NCBI RefSeq assembly: GCF_001443045.1
Contig: NZ_LKPJ01000010.1
Location: 141,209 to 205,208 of the forward strand
Source of the DNA: Burkholderia ambifaria
Lineage (GTDB): Bacteria > Pseudomonadota > Gammaproteobacteria > Burkholderiales > Burkholderiaceae
DNA length: 64,000 bases
Reading direction: 5' to 3'
The notes under the pieces are model-generated. The model searched no databases. It had not been told where the DNA came from and saw only the letters and a program-made list of their open reading frames with translations. Positions 33,995 through 44,825 of this stretch are shown here, piece after piece. The first letter of the stretch is position 1. Each line of letters begins with the position of its first letter. The position numbers and the translations under genes were made by a program.

Positions 33995-35866
33995 ATGCGC
34001 CGATATTCCGCTTCCGGCGAGCCGCCGCCGGCTCCGACCGGGCCTCGCAACGACTGGCAGACCATCCGGTCGCTGCTGCCGTACCTGGCCACCTACAAAT
34101 GGCGCGTCGCGCTCGCGCTCGGCTGCCTGATCGGCGCGAAGGTCGCGAACCTAGGCGTGCCGGTCGTGATGAAGCGCATCGTCGATCACCTGTCCGCCGT
34201 GCAGCAGCTCACCGCGCTCGGCCGCGCCGAGCAGTCGGCCGGCATCGTGCTCGCGGGCGGCGTCGGCCTGCTGGTCGTCGCGTATGCGCTCGTCCGGCTG
34301 TCGACGTCGCTCTTCACCGAGCTGCGCGAGATCCTGTTCTCGAAGGTCACCGAGAGCGCGGTGCGCCAGCTCGCGCTGCAGGTGTTCCGGCATCTGCACG
34401 GGCTGTCGCTGCGCTTCCATCTCGAGCGCCAGACGGGCGGCATGTCGCGCGACATCGAGCGCGGCACGCGCGGCATCCAGCAACTGATTTCCTATTCGCT
34501 GTACAGCATCCTGCCGACGCTCGTCGAGGTCGGGCTCGTGCTCGGCTTCTTCGTGGTCAAGTACGAGGCCTATTACGCGTACGTGACGTTCGCGGCGCTC
34601 GTCACGTACATCGTGTTCACCGTGAAGGTCACCAACTGGCGCACGCACTTTCGCCGCACGATGAACGAGCTCGATTCGCGCGCGAACTCGCGGGCGATCG
34701 ATTCGCTGATCAACTACGAGACGGTGAAGTACTTCGGCAACGAGGAGTGGGAGGCGCAGCGCTACGACGAGAACCTGAAGCGCTATCGCAAGGCCGCGAT
34801 CCGCTCGCAGAACTCGCTGTCGGTGCTGAACTTCGGCCAGCAGGCGATCATCGGCACCGGGCTCGTGTTCATCCTGTGGCGCGCGACGCAGGGCGTGCTG
34901 GCAGGCAAGCTGACGCTCGGCGATCTCGTGCTGATCAACACGTTCATGCTGCAGCTGTACATCCCGCTGAATTTTCTCGGCGTCGTGTATCGCGAACTGA
35001 AGCAGAGCCTCACCGACATGGACCGGATGTTCGGGCTGCTGTCGTCCGCCAAGGAAGTCGCGGACGCGCCCGACGCGCGGCCGCTCGCGGTGGCCGGCGC
35101 GCAGGTGCGCTTCGAGCACGTGAACTTCTCGTACGAGGCGTCGCGCCCAATCCTGCACGACGTGACGTTTACGATCGACGCGGGCACGACGACTGCGGTG
35201 GTCGGTCACAGCGGGTCCGGCAAGTCGACGCTGTCGCGGCTGCTGTTCCGTTTCTACGATCTCGACCGGCAGGCGGGCGGCGCGATCCGGATCGACGGCC
35301 AGGACATTCGTGACGTCACGCAGGACTCGCTGCGCGCGTCGATCGGGATCGTGCCGCAGGATACCGTGCTGTTCAACGACTCGATCTACTACAACATCGC
35401 GTACGGCCGGCCGACCGCGAGCCGCGACGAAGTGATCGCGGCCGCGCGCGCCGCGCACATCCACGACTTCATCGAGAGCTTGCCGAAGGGCTATGACACG
35501 CCGGTCGGCGAGCGCGGGCTGAAGCTGTCGGGCGGCGAGAAGCAGCGCGTCGCGATCGCGCGCACGCTGCTGAAGGATCCGCCGGTGCTGCTGTTCGACG
35601 AGGCGACGTCGGCGCTCGACTCGCGCTCGGAGCGCGCGATCCAGCACGAGCTCGACCAGATCGCGCGGCATCGTACGACGCTCGTGATCGCGCACCGGCT
35701 GTCGACGGTCGTGCATGCGCAGCAGATCCTCGTGATGGACCACGGGCGCATCGTCGAGCGCGGCACGCACGACGAACTCGTGCGCGCCGACGGGCTGTAC
35801 GCGCAGATGTGGGCGCTGCAGCAGCAGCGCGCGGCAGCGGGCGGGGAGGCGGCCGAGGCCGCGTGA
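33995..35866 (+). CDS. Atm1-type ABC exporter (fused membrane and ATPase domains)
   Basis: A 623-residue half-transporter. Six transmembrane helices lie in the first ~330 residues (for example VALALGCLIGAKVANLGVPV). The nucleotide-binding domain has Walker A GHSGSGKST (about 404-412), Q-loop VPQDTVLFND, signature LSGGEKQRVA, Walker B PVLLFDEATSALD and H-loop VIAHRLSTVVH. The linker-domain segment INYETVKYFGNEEWE is the hallmark of the Atm1/HMT1 subgroup, which exports glutathione-linked metals or Fe-S-related thiol compounds. The true substrate is not known. It would work as a homodimer in the inner membrane. Confidence 0.9.
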   Translation: MRRYSASGEPPPAPTGPRNDWQTIRSLLPYLATYKWRVALALGCLIGAKVANLGVPVVMKRIVDHLSAVQQLTALGRAEQSAGIVLAGGVGLLVVAYALVRLSTSLFTELREILFSKVTESAVRQLALQVFRHLHGLSLRFHLERQTGGMSRDIERGTRGIQQLISYSLYSILPTLVEVGLVLGFFVVKYEAYYAYVTFAALVTYIVFTVKVTNWRTHFRRTMNELDSRANSRAIDSLINYETVKYFGNEEWEAQRYDENLKRYRKAAIRSQNSLSVLNFGQQAIIGTGLVFILWRATQGVLAGKLTLGDLVLINTFMLQLYIPLNFLGVVYRELKQSLTDMDRMFGLLSSAKEVADAPDARPLAVAGAQVRFEHVNFSYEASRPILHDVTFTIDAGTTTAVVGHSGSGKSTLSRLLFRFYDLDRQAGGAIRIDGQDIRDVTQDSLRASIGIVPQDTVLFNDSIYYNIAYGRPTASRDEVIAAARAAHIHDFIESLPKGYDTPVGERGLKLSGGEKQRVAIARTLLKDPPVLLFDEATSALDSRSERAIQHELDQIARHRTTLVIAHRLSTVVHAQQILVMDHGRIVERGTHDELVRADGLYAQMWALQQQRAAAGGEAAEAA

Positions 35867-36074
35867 GCGTGGTTGCCGCGCGGCGGGAGCGGATGGTTTG
35901 CCGGCTGTCCGGGATCGGGCGGCGTTACGCCGCCATCACGGCCGGGTGACCCGGCGGAGCGTCCGCGGTATTCGATCCCCGGGTCGGCCTGCCGCCGATC
36001 GAGCGGACCGTTATCGGTCTTTCCGGCCATTGGCTGCCGCGCCGGGTGACCCGGCGCGGTCAGCCGCGAAACGA

Positions 36075-36797
36075 TCAGCCCGCGGCGGCGCGCAGCCGCG
36101 CGTCGAGCTCGCCGAGCTGCGTGGGCGTGCCGACGTTCTCCCAGATACCTTCATACAATTCGCCGGTCGCAAGGCCGGCCTCGATCGCCGCGCGATAGTA
36201 CGGCGTCAACGCGCGGCGCGTGCCGGGCGTGAGATCGCGGAACATCCGCGTGTCGTACAGGCCGATGTTGCCGAACGTGAGCCGTGCGGCGCCGTCGAGC
36301 GACAGGTGGCCGTCGCTGCCGAGCGCGAAGTCGCCGGTCGGGTGGAACGGCGGGTTCGGCACCATCACCAGATGCATCGCCGGCGCGTCGAGCGCGGCCA
36401 TCGGGGCCGCACGCGACGCCAGCGTCCGGTAGTCGAATGCGCAGAACACGTCTCCGCTGACCGCCGCGAACACCATCGGCTGGCCGTCGCGTTCGAGCAG
36501 CGGCAGCGCCTGCGCGATGCCGCCGGCGGTTTCCAGCGCTTCGCCTTCGGCCGAATACGCGAGCCGCACGCCCCAGCGCGAGCCGTCGCCGAGCGTCGTC
36601 TCGAGCTGTTCGCCGAGCCATGCGTGGTTGATCACGATCGTCTCGACGCCCGCGCGTGCGAGCGCTTCGATCTGCCAGACGATCAGCGGCTTGCCGCCCG
36701 CTTCGAGCAGCGGCTTCGGGCGGGTGTCGGTCAGCGGGCGCATCCGTTCGCCGCGCCCGGCGGCGAAGATCATCGCCGTGGTCAGGGTAGTGCTCAT
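36075..36797 (-). CDS. murU: N-acetylmuramate alpha-1-phosphate uridylyltransferase MurU
   Basis: A 240-residue nucleotidyltransferase with the glucose-1-phosphate-thymidylyltransferase-like signature MIFAAGRGERMRPLTDTRPK (G-x-G-x-R-M and the catalytic Lys). It converts MurNAc-1-phosphate to UDP-MurNAc in the peptidoglycan recycling route that bypasses MurA and MurB. The order right after the AmgK gene (31 bases) supports MurU over a general sugar nucleotidyltransferase. C-terminal ending GTPTQLGELDARLR is family-typical. The ATG at 36797 is used; an in-frame upstream extension runs into the AmgK gene. Confidence 0.88.
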   Translation of the reverse strand: MSTTLTTAMIFAAGRGERMRPLTDTRPKPLLEAGGKPLIVWQIEALARAGVETIVINHAWLGEQLETTLGDGSRWGVRLAYSAEGEALETAGGIAQALPLLERDGQPMVFAAVSGDVFCAFDYRTLASRAAPMAALDAPAMHLVMVPNPPFHPTGDFALGSDGHLSLDGAARLTFGNIGLYDTRMFRDLTPGTRRALTPYYRAAIEAGLATGELYEGIWENVGTPTQLGELDARLRAAAG

Positions 36798-36828
36798 GTT
36801 CGGCTGAAGGTGGGGACGGTGAGGGCGG

Positions 36829-37878
36829 TCAGAACGTATAGCCGACGTCGGCCGCCGCCTTGCCCTCGAGCTCGTCGAGCAGCTTCGCGAACGGCACGAG
36901 CGGGCGGTAGCGCAGCGCGACCTTGCGCGCATAGATCAGGAACCGCGGCAGGTCGTTCAGGTAGTGCGGCTTGCCGTCTCGGTAGTTGATGCGCGCGAAC
37001 AGGCCGAGGATCTTGATGTGGCGCTGCAGCCCCATCCATTCGAGCTGACGGTAGAACTCGCCGAAATCCGGGTCGACCGGCAGGCCGGCCTTCTTCGCCT
37101 TTTCCCAGTAGTACGCGAAGCAATCGAGCTCGAACTCCTCATCCCAGCTGATGAACGCGTCGCGCAGCAGCGACACGACGTCATACGTCAGCGGCCCGTA
37201 CACGGCGTCCTGGAAGTCGAGCACGCCCGGGTTCGGCTCGCAGACCATCAGGTTGCGCGGCATGAAATCGCGCAGCATGAAACCTTGCGGCTGCGCATGG
37301 GCGCTCGCGACCAGCAGCGCGAAGGTGCGGTCGAGCGTGCCGCGCATCGCGTCGGTGACGGGCTTGCCGAGGTGCCGGCCGACGAACCATTCGGGCAGCA
37401 GCTCCATCTCGCGGCGCAGGAACGCCTCGTCGAACGGCGGCAGCACGTCCGGCTTCGAGCTCAGCTGGAAGCGGATCAGCGCGTCGAGCGCGTCGCGCAT
37501 CAGCGGGCGTGCCGCGACCGGGTCGGCCGGATCGAGCACCGAGATGTACGACGTGCGGCCGAGGTCGGTCACGAGCATGAAGCCTGCGTCGAAGTCATGG
37601 GCCAGCACGTCGGGCACGTGGTCGCCGGCCGCGGCGAGCAGCTGCGCGACCTGGACGAATTCGCGGCACTTCTCGGGCGGCGGCGCGTCGACCGCGACCA
37701 GCGAGCCGCCGGGGCTCGTGGCCGACGCGACACGGAAATAGCGGCGGAAACTGGCGTCCGACGACGCGGGCGCGAGGGTCGACAGGTCGAGGGCGAAGCG
37801 CTCGGCGAGCGGGCGCAGCCACGCGGTAAGCGCTTCGAGGCGGGCGTCGGGCTGGGATGCGGCGGATGGGGGCGTCAT
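36829..37878 (-). CDS. amgK: N-acetylmuramate/N-acetylglucosamine anomeric kinase AmgK
   Basis: A 349-residue kinase of the APH/choline-kinase fold. The nucleotide loop region includes ASSDASFRRYFRVASA. The catalytic-loop segment FMLRDFMPRNLMV carries the Asp and Asn, and LDFQDAVYGPLTYDVVSLLR carries the metal-binding Asp. AmgK phosphorylates the anomeric carbon of MurNAc and GlcNAc from cell-wall turnover. With MurU it forms a fosfomycin-insensitive salvage path, known in Pseudomonas. It is divergent from lptD; the ATG at 37878 is clear. Confidence 0.9.
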   Translation of the reverse strand: MTPPSAASQPDARLEALTAWLRPLAERFALDLSTLAPASSDASFRRYFRVASATSPGGSLVAVDAPPPEKCREFVQVAQLLAAAGDHVPDVLAHDFDAGFMLVTDLGRTSYISVLDPADPVAARPLMRDALDALIRFQLSSKPDVLPPFDEAFLRREMELLPEWFVGRHLGKPVTDAMRGTLDRTFALLVASAHAQPQGFMLRDFMPRNLMVCEPNPGVLDFQDAVYGPLTYDVVSLLRDAFISWDEEFELDCFAYYWEKAKKAGLPVDPDFGEFYRQLEWMGLQRHIKILGLFARINYRDGKPHYLNDLPRFLIYARKVALRYRPLVPFAKLLDELEGKAAADVGYTF

Positions 37879-38101
37879 GAAACTCGGCGGAGGGGGGAAC
37901 GTCTTGCCATATAATACCCCACGACTTTTTTGACGCGCCCCGCGTCAGCTTCCGCCGTGCAGGCCCACCGCCTGTCGCGCCGTCCGCCCGATCGCCTCCC
38001 CGGTTTGCGCACAGCCGCAGTCGCGGTGCGACGGCGCGGCCCGCCGCGCGCGAATGTGCCGTGCAGGTGCGGTTGACAAGGGGCGATTCGCCAAACGATA
38101 G

Positions 38102-40462
38102 ATGCCGCCCAAACCGCTATTCCCGAATGTCTTCCCCGGTGACGGGGCGCCGCGCAAACGGCGGCTCGCGCTCGCACTCCTGGCCGTGCCCGGCCTGGTG
38201 CCGGCCGTGTCGTACGCGCAGCTGTCGGGCGCGGCCGCGCAGCCGCAGCCGCTCGACTCGCCGTGGGACCTGCGTCTCGCCCCGCAGCTCGAGGATCATC
38301 CGCTGAAGGACGGTGCGAAGCCGGCCACCTTCGTGATCGCCGACCATACGAGCGGCACGGCCGACCAGGATCTGGCCGCGAAGGGCTCGGCCGAGCTGCG
38401 CCGTGGCGACGCGGTCGTGAAGGCCGACGCGCTCCACTACGATCAGGATACCGACATGGCCGATGCGTACGGCCAGGTCAAGGTGATCAACGGCGGCACG
38501 TCGTTCGCGGGCCCCGAAGCGCATCTGAAGGTCGAGGCGAATCAGGGCTTCATGACGGCGCCGAAGTATCACTTCAACGTGACGGGCGGGTCCGGCAGCG
38601 CGGAGCGCGTCGACCTGCTCGACAGCGAGCGCTCGGTGTTCGTCAACGGCACCTACACCGCGTGCCAGTGCTCGACGAACCCCGCGTGGTACATCAAGGG
38701 CAGCCGCTTCGACTTCGATACGGGTGCCGACGAAGGCACCGCGCGCAACGGCGTGCTGTTCTTCCAGGGCGTGCCGATCTTCGCGAGCCCGTGGATGACG
38801 TTCCCGCTGTCGGGCGAGCGGCGCAGCGGCCTGCTGCCGCCGACGTTCTCGATGAACTCGAACAACGGGTTCGAGCTGACGCTGCCGTACTACTTCAACA
38901 TCGCACCGAACCGCGACCTGACGATCACGCCGCGGATCATCTCGCGGCGCGGCGTGCAGACCGAAGCGACGTTCCGCTACCTGTCGCCGACGTATTCGGG
39001 CACGTTTACGGCCAATTACCTGCCGGACGACCGGCTCGCGCACCGCGACCGCTACGCGATCTACTGGCAGCACCAGCAGAACTTCGGCGGCGGTTTCGGC
39101 GGCTACGTCTACTTCAACAAGGTCTCGGACAACACGTATCCCGAAGACCTTGGGTCGATGAACCAGTTCATCAACGGGACGCAGACGCTGTACCAGCAGG
39201 AAGCCGGCCTCACGTACAACAACGGCCCGTGGTCGGTGCTCGCGCGCTACCAGCACTGGCAGACGCTGCCGCCGTCGATCGCGCCGTACAGCCGCGAACC
39301 GCAGTTGAACGTGAAGTACACGAAGTACAACGTCGGCGGCTTCGACTTCGGCGCGGAAGCCGACTATTCGCGGTTCCGCATCACGACCGCCGATGCGACC
39401 GAAGGCGACCGGATCGTCTTCAACCCGTACATCGCGTACGGCGTGTACGGCCCTGGCTACTTCGTCGTGCCGAAGGTCCAGTACCACTTCGCGTCGTACG
39501 ACCTGAACTACCTGTCGTCGAGCACGCCGAACAGCCCGAAGCGCTTCACCGAGTCGATCCCGACCGTGAGCTTCGACTCAGGCCTGATCTTCGACCGCTC
39601 GGTGCGCCTGTTCGGCCAGGACTTCATCCAGACCCTCGAGCCGCGCCTGTACTACGTGTACACGCCGTATCGCGACCAGTCGAACGCGCCGCTGTTCGAC
39701 ACCGCGGAATCGGACTTCGGCCTCGCGGAGATCTACCAGCCGAACACGTTCGTCGGCAACGACCGGATCGCGGACGCGAACCGGATCACGGCCGGCCTGA
39801 CGTCGCGCTTCATCGATCCGCGCACCGGCGACGAACGCGCGCGTTTCGTGGTCGCGCAGCAGTACTACTTCGCCGACCAGCGCGTCACGCTGAACTCGGG
39901 CCAGAGCGCCGTGCAGGCGCGCCACTCCGACCTGATCGTCGGCGCCGCGCTGAAGCTCGGCTCCGGCTTCATGTCGGAGACGGCGTTCCAGTACAACCAG
40001 AACAACAACCAGCTCGTGAAGTCGAGCATCGGTTTCGGTTTCAGCCCGGGCGAGCGCCGCGTGATCAACGTCGGCTACCGCTATACGCGGGCGAACACGA
40101 CGCTCGACAACCAGCCGATCAACCAGTTCCTGGTGTCCGCGCAATGGCCGCTCACGCGCCGCCTGTATGCGATCGGCCGCTTCAACTACGACCTGGCCGG
40201 CGACCGGATCGTCGATGGTCTGCTCGGCTTACAATACGACGCGGATTGCTGGGCGCTCGGGGTCGGTGTCCAGCGCTATGCGAACGGCGTGAACACGTCG
40301 GGGCAGCAGAACTCGTCGACGCGATTCATGATGCAGCTGACGCTGAAGGGGCTGTCGAGCGTCGACAACGGTCTCGTGGCCGCATTCCGCGCCGGGGTGC
40401 CGGGCTACACGCCGCTGCCGTCCGCGCCGCCGCCGATGTCCCGCTTCAGCAACTACGAGTAA
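38102..40462 (+). CDS. lptD: LPS-assembly protein LptD
   Basis: A 786-residue outer-membrane protein. A signal peptide ([20 protein letters not shown], cleavage near 39-40) is followed by an OstA/LptA-like beta-jellyroll (about 75-200) and a large C-terminal beta-barrel (about 230-786) rich in alternating aromatic strands. LptD and LptE insert lipopolysaccharide into the outer leaflet. Only three cysteines are visible: Cys188 and Cys190 (ACQCSTNP) and Cys716 (DADCWALG), a different layout from the four of E. coli. It is followed by surA at 45 bases, the widespread lptD-surA-pdxA-rsmA order. Confidence 0.95.
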   Translation: MPPKPLFPNVFPGDGAPRKRRLALALLAVPGLVPAVSYAQLSGAAAQPQPLDSPWDLRLAPQLEDHPLKDGAKPATFVIADHTSGTADQDLAAKGSAELRRGDAVVKADALHYDQDTDMADAYGQVKVINGGTSFAGPEAHLKVEANQGFMTAPKYHFNVTGGSGSAERVDLLDSERSVFVNGTYTACQCSTNPAWYIKGSRFDFDTGADEGTARNGVLFFQGVPIFASPWMTFPLSGERRSGLLPPTFSMNSNNGFELTLPYYFNIAPNRDLTITPRIISRRGVQTEATFRYLSPTYSGTFTANYLPDDRLAHRDRYAIYWQHQQNFGGGFGGYVYFNKVSDNTYPEDLGSMNQFINGTQTLYQQEAGLTYNNGPWSVLARYQHWQTLPPSIAPYSREPQLNVKYTKYNVGGFDFGAEADYSRFRITTADATEGDRIVFNPYIAYGVYGPGYFVVPKVQYHFASYDLNYLSSSTPNSPKRFTESIPTVSFDSGLIFDRSVRLFGQDFIQTLEPRLYYVYTPYRDQSNAPLFDTAESDFGLAEIYQPNTFVGNDRIADANRITAGLTSRFIDPRTGDERARFVVAQQYYFADQRVTLNSGQSAVQARHSDLIVGAALKLGSGFMSETAFQYNQNNNQLVKSSIGFGFSPGERRVINVGYRYTRANTTLDNQPINQFLVSAQWPLTRRLYAIGRFNYDLAGDRIVDGLLGLQYDADCWALGVGVQRYANGVNTSGQQNSSTRFMMQLTLKGLSSVDNGLVAAFRAGVPGYTPLPSAPPPMSRFSNYE

Positions 40463-40507
40463 CGCCGGCTTGTCTGCACCGGTCAGCACGATTTCAATGG
40501 AGTATCA

Positions 40508-41872
40508 GTGGCAATGAAGAAAACCCTTCGTTTCGCGGCAGTCGTGTCCAGCCTCGCCGCGTCCGCCGCGCTGCTCGCCGCCGCGCCGGCCGCGGCGCAG
40601 GCGCTCGGTTCGCACGGCGCGCAGCTCACCGACGAAGTCGTCGCGGTCGTCAACAACGACGTGATCACGGGCCGCGAACTCGACCAGCGCGTCGGCCTGA
40701 TCTCGCGCCGGCTGCAGCAGCAGAACGCGCCCGTGCCGCCGGCCGACCAGCTGCGCGCGCAGGTGCTGAACCAGATGGTGCTCGAACGCATTCAGGTGCA
40801 GAAGGCCAAGGACGACGGGATCCGCGTCGACGACGCGACCGTGCAGTCCACGCTGCAGCGCCTCGCGCAGGCGAACGGGATGCCGCTCGAACAGTATCGC
40901 GCGCGTCTCGAGGCGCAGGGCGTGCCCTGGAGCGTGTTCACGAGCGACGCGCGCACCGAGCTGATGCTGTCGAAGCTGCGCGAGCGCGAGGTCGACGGCA
41001 AGATCACCGTGTCGGACGCCGAGGTCGCGAACTACATCGCGAGCCAGCGCGGGCCGAACGCATCGCAGCAGCAGGACCTGCGCTTCCAGCACATCTTCAT
41101 CAAGGCGCCGACCAACGCGCCGCAGGCCGAGATCGAAGCGGCGCAGAAGAAGGCCGACGCGCTGTTGCAGCAGGCTACGTCGGGCGCCGATTTCGAGAAG
41201 CTCGCGAAGAACAATTCGGAAGCGAACGACGCGAAGAAGGGCGGCGACCTCGGCTTCAAGGCGCCGAGCGCGCTGCCGGCCGACGTCGTCGAAGCCGCAT
41301 CGAAGCTGCGCCCGGGCCAGGTCAACCCGACGCTGATCCGCGTGCCGGACGGCTTCGAGATCGTGCGCCTCGTCGACCGCCGCCAGAGCCAGGGCGCGAC
41401 CGCCGCGGCACCGAAGATCGTCCAGACGCACGTGCGCCACATCCTGTTGCGCGTCGGCGAAGGCAAGTCGGAAGGCCAGGCGCGTCAGCAACTGCTGGAC
41501 ATCCGCAAGCAGGTCGAGGCCGGCGGCGATTTCGCGAAGTTCGCGCGTACTTACTCGCAGGACGGTTCCGCGTCGCAGGGCGGCGATCTGGGCTGGATCA
41601 GCCCGGGCGAGACCGTGCCGGAATTCGAGCGCGCGATGAACAACCTGCAGGACGGCCAGATCAGCCAGCCGGTGCGTACCGAGTACGGCTATCACCTGAT
41701 CCAGGTGATCGACCGCCGCGACGCGGAAGGCTCGGTGCAGCAGCAGATGGATATCGCACGCCAGGCGATCGGCCAGCGCAAGGCCGAGCAGGCGTATGCC
41801 GACTGGCTGCGCGAACTGCGCGATTCGTCGTACGTGCAGTACAAGATCGGCGGCGTCGGCCCGGCGAACTGA
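40508..41872 (+). CDS. surA: Periplasmic chaperone/peptidyl-prolyl isomerase SurA
   Basis: A 454-residue periplasmic protein with a signal peptide (hydrophobic run [20 protein letters not shown]). The N-terminal chaperone domain ([20 protein letters not shown]) precedes two parvulin domains ([14 protein letters not shown] near 195 and [20 protein letters not shown] near 305). SurA delivers outer-membrane proteins, including LptD, to the BAM machinery. The GTG at 40508 has GGAG five bases upstream; an ATG at 40514 is the alternative. It is followed by pdxA 11 bases on. Confidence 0.93.
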   Translation: MAMKKTLRFAAVVSSLAASAALLAAAPAAAQALGSHGAQLTDEVVAVVNNDVITGRELDQRVGLISRRLQQQNAPVPPADQLRAQVLNQMVLERIQVQKAKDDGIRVDDATVQSTLQRLAQANGMPLEQYRARLEAQGVPWSVFTSDARTELMLSKLREREVDGKITVSDAEVANYIASQRGPNASQQQDLRFQHIFIKAPTNAPQAEIEAAQKKADALLQQATSGADFEKLAKNNSEANDAKKGGDLGFKAPSALPADVVEAASKLRPGQVNPTLIRVPDGFEIVRLVDRRQSQGATAAAPKIVQTHVRHILLRVGEGKSEGQARQQLLDIRKQVEAGGDFAKFARTYSQDGSASQGGDLGWISPGETVPEFERAMNNLQDGQISQPVRTEYGYHLIQVIDRRDAEGSVQQQMDIARQAIGQRKAEQAYADWLRELRDSSYVQYKIGGVGPAN

Positions 41873-41883
41873 GCGAGCTTCAC

Positions 41884-42873
41884 ATGACGGCATCCGCGCT
41901 GCAGATCGCGATCACGACTGGCGAACCCGCGGGGGTCGGCCCGGAGCTGACCGTGCAGGCGCTGCGAGATGCCGCACGGCGCTGGCCCGGCGCGCATTTC
42001 ACCGTGCTCGGCGATGCCGCGCTGCTCGATGCGCGTGCGGCGGCCGTCGGGGCCGACCGGGCGGTGCTCGCCGGTGGCGGGTCGGTGTCGGTCGAGCATC
42101 ATCCGCTTGCCGTGCCCGCGCAGGCGGGCAAGCTCGACGCGGCCAACGGCCGCTACGTGCTCGGGCTGCTCGATGCCGCGATCGATGGCGCGGTGGCGGG
42201 CCGGTTCGACGCGATCGTCACCGCACCGCTGCAGAAGAGCACGATCAACGATGCCGGCGTGCCGTTTACCGGCCATACCGAATACCTGGCGGAACGCACG
42301 CACACGCCGCGCGTCGTCATGATGCTGGCAGGTACGGGCGAGCGGCCGCTGCGCGTCGCGCTCGCGACCACGCACCTGCCGCTGAAGGACGTGTCGGCCG
42401 CGCTGACGATCGACGGGCTCGTCGAGACGCTGGCGATCGTCGATCGCGACCTGCGGCGCGACTTCGGTCTCGCGGCGCCGCGCATCCTCGTGACCGGGCT
42501 GAACCCGCACGCGGGCGAGAACGGGTACCTCGGCCGCGAGGAAATCGACGTGATCTCGCCGGCGCTCGCGCGCGCGAAAGCGCAGGGCATCGACGCGCGC
42601 GGCCCGTATCCGGCCGACACGCTATTCCAGCCGCGCCATCTCGAGGACGCCGATTGCGTGCTCGCGATGTTCCACGATCAGGGCTTGCCCGTGCTGAAGT
42701 ATGCGACGTTCGGCGAGGGCATCAACGTCACGCTCGGGCTGCCGATCATCCGCACGTCGGTCGATCACGGCACCGCGCTGGATCTGGCCGGCACGGGCCG
42801 CGCGGATCCGGGCAGCATGGTCGCCGCGCTCGACACGGCCGTCACGATGGCGCGCCATCGCCGCGCGTCCTGA
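41884..42873 (+). CDS. pdxA: 4-hydroxythreonine-4-phosphate dehydrogenase
   Basis: A 329-residue NAD-dependent enzyme of the DXP-dependent pyridoxal phosphate pathway. Signature segments are [50 protein letters not shown] and [20 protein letters not shown], whose histidines bind the divalent metal. It sits in the classic surA-pdxA-rsmA order with 11 bases to surA and 55 bases to rsmA. Length is normal. The ATG at 41884 begins the conserved core directly, with only a weak ribosome site (GAGCGAGCTTC) overlapping the surA stop. Confidence 0.96.
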   Translation: MTASALQIAITTGEPAGVGPELTVQALRDAARRWPGAHFTVLGDAALLDARAAAVGADRAVLAGGGSVSVEHHPLAVPAQAGKLDAANGRYVLGLLDAAIDGAVAGRFDAIVTAPLQKSTINDAGVPFTGHTEYLAERTHTPRVVMMLAGTGERPLRVALATTHLPLKDVSAALTIDGLVETLAIVDRDLRRDFGLAAPRILVTGLNPHAGENGYLGREEIDVISPALARAKAQGIDARGPYPADTLFQPRHLEDADCVLAMFHDQGLPVLKYATFGEGINVTLGLPIIRTSVDHGTALDLAGTGRADPGSMVAALDTAVTMARHRRAS

Positions 42874-42928
42874 CGCACACGGGCGCAGGCCTGACTTTAT
42901 TCGTCGCATTTTTCGTTTTTCTCAGTCG

Positions 42929-43759
42929 ATGTCGAACAGCAGACAGCACCAAGGCCACTTCGCGCGCAAGCGCTTCGGGCAGAACTTCCTCGTCGATCAC
43001 GGTGTGATCGACTCGATCGTCGCGACGATCGGCCCCGCGCGCGGCCAGCGAATGGTCGAGATCGGCCCGGGGCTCGGCGCGCTCACCGAGCCGCTGATCG
43101 CGCGTCTCGCGACGCCCGAGTCGCCGCTGCATGCGGTCGAGCTCGACCGCGACCTGATCGGCCGCCTGCAGCAGCGTTTCGGCGCGCTGCTGGAATTGCA
43201 CGCGGGCGACGCGCTCGCGTTCGACTTCCGCTCGCTCGCGGCACCCGGCGACAAGCCGTCGCTGCGGATCGTCGGCAACCTGCCGTACAACATTTCCAGC
43301 CCGCTGCTGTTTCACCTGATGACGTTCGCCGACGCGGTGATCGACCAGCACTTCATGCTGCAGAACGAAGTCGTCGAACGGATGGTCGCGGAGCCGGGCA
43401 CGAAGGCGTTCTCGCGGCTGTCGGTGATGCTGCAGTACCGCTACGTGATGGACAAGATGCTCGACGTGCCGCCGGAATCGTTCCAGCCGCCGCCGAAGGT
43501 CGATTCGGCGATCGTCCGGATGATTCCGTACGAGCCGCACGAACTGCCGGACGTCGATCCCGTGCTGCTCGGCGAAATCGTCACGGCCGCGTTCTCGCAG
43601 CGCCGCAAGATGCTGCGCAATACGCTCGGCGACTACCGCGAGACGATCGATTTCGACGGGCTCGGCTTCGATCTCGCGCGACGCGCGGAAGACGTGAGCG
43701 TGGCCGAGTATGTCGGCGTCGCGCAGGCGCTCGCGAAGGTGCGCAAGGCCGCGGAGTAG
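42929..43759 (+). CDS. rsmA: 16S rRNA (adenine1518/1519-N6)-dimethyltransferase
   Basis: A 276-residue KsgA/RsmA methyltransferase that dimethylates two adjacent adenines in helix 45 of 16S rRNA late in small-subunit assembly. Motifs are [20 protein letters not shown], the SAM motif [18 protein letters not shown], and the catalytic [15 protein letters not shown]. The C-terminal helical domain has [12 protein letters not shown]. It ends the lptD-surA-pdxA-rsmA group and is followed by a strong terminator. Confidence 0.96.
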   Translation: MSNSRQHQGHFARKRFGQNFLVDHGVIDSIVATIGPARGQRMVEIGPGLGALTEPLIARLATPESPLHAVELDRDLIGRLQQRFGALLELHAGDALAFDFRSLAAPGDKPSLRIVGNLPYNISSPLLFHLMTFADAVIDQHFMLQNEVVERMVAEPGTKAFSRLSVMLQYRYVMDKMLDVPPESFQPPPKVDSAIVRMIPYEPHELPDVDPVLLGEIVTAAFSQRRKMLRNTLGDYRETIDFDGLGFDLARRAEDVSVAEYVGVAQALAKVRKAAE

Positions 43760-43797
43760 GGGCAACGCGCGCGTCGCATGCCGGCTCGAGGTTCACG

Positions 43798-43828
43798 AGG
43801 CTGCCCTGACGGGCAGCCTTTTTATTTT
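43798..43828 (+). terminator. Intrinsic terminator after rsmA
   Basis: AGGCTGCCC (43798-43806) pairs perfectly with GGGCAGCCT (43811-43819) around a TGAC loop, followed by TTTTTATTTT. A textbook rho-independent terminator ending the lptD-rsmA group. Confidence 0.92.
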
Positions 43829-43889
43829 CCCGGGCCGCTTTCGTCCGTTTTCGTTCATTTCATCGATGCGGGACGGCGGCCGCGCGGCG

Positions 43890-44825
43890 CTACGCGCGCC
43901 GGCGCGGCGGCGCGTTGACGAGCGCGATCCCGGTCAGCACCAGCGCGGCCGCCGACATGAAGCGCCAGCCGACCGATTCGCCGAGCAGCAGCACGCCGAA
44001 CGCGACGCCGAACAGCGGCGACAGGAACGTGAACACGGACAGTCGCGACGCGCTGTAGCGCGTGAGCAGCCAGAACCACGACAGATAGCTGACGAACGCG
44101 ACGATCACCGACTGGTACGCGAGGCTCGCGAGCGCGAGCGGCGTGACCCGCGCGAACGACATCTGGCCGAGCAGCGCCGCGAGCACGACCAGCACGACGG
44201 CCGAAACCGCCAGCTGGTAGAACAGCGTCTTGCTCGCGCTGGCCCGCGCGAGCGACGTCGAGCGCACGACGACCGTCGTCGCGGCCCACATCGCGCCGCC
44301 GAGGATGCCGAGCGCGTCGCCGGCGAGCCCCGCCAGTACCGACGCGCCGGGCGCGCGCGGCTTCAGGAAGCCGTCCGCGAACGCGAGCGCGATGCCGGCG
44401 AACGCGAGGCCGACGCCGATCCACTGGACGCGCTGCAGCCGCTCGCCCGGCGTGAACAGGTGCAGGCCGAGCGCCGTGAAGCACGGTGCCGTGTACAGGA
44501 AGATCGCCATGTGCGACGCGCTCGTCAGCGTCAGCCCGAAGAACACGCAGATGAACTCGCCGGCGAACAGCGCGCCGGCCGCGATACCCGCACCGAGCGT
44601 GCCGTCCGCGCGGAACAGCGGCGTGCCGCGCGAGCGCGCCCAGCCCCACAGCAGGAGCGCGGCGATCACCGAGCGCAGCCCGGCCTGGAACATCGGCGGG
44701 ATCGCGGCGTTCGTGCTCTTGATTGCGACCTGCTGGAAGCCCCAGATCGCGCACAGCAGCAGCATTACGCCGACGGCACGCGTGTCGAGCGCGCGGCGCA
44801 CGGACGACCCGGCGAGCGCGGTCAT
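43890..44825 (-). CDS. EamA/DMT-family transporter
   Basis: A 311-residue inner-membrane protein with about ten transmembrane helices in two EamA repeats (first repeat AVGVMLLLCAIWGFQQVAIK onward, second from ALGILGGAMWAATTVVVRST). Drug/metabolite transporters of this type export amino acids, metabolites or toxic compounds; the substrate cannot be told. It is convergent with rsmA. The ATG at 44825 starts a short soluble lead (MTALAGSSVRRALDTRAVG). No partner gene is adjacent on the same strand. Confidence 0.88.
   Translation of the reverse strand: MTALAGSSVRRALDTRAVGVMLLLCAIWGFQQVAIKSTNAAIPPMFQAGLRSVIAALLLWGWARSRGTPLFRADGTLGAGIAAGALFAGEFICVFFGLTLTSASHMAIFLYTAPCFTALGLHLFTPGERLQRVQWIGVGLAFAGIALAFADGFLKPRAPGASVLAGLAGDALGILGGAMWAATTVVVRSTSLARASASKTLFYQLAVSAVVLVVLAALLGQMSFARVTPLALASLAYQSVIVAFVSYLSWFWLLTRYSASRLSVFTFLSPLFGVAFGVLLLGESVGWRFMSAAALVLTGIALVNAPPRRRA

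Noticed and set aside
38073..38101. TTGACA as a -35 box just before lptD
   Set aside because: The -10 position would fall against the start codon (CGATAG) with no good match, leaving no leader.
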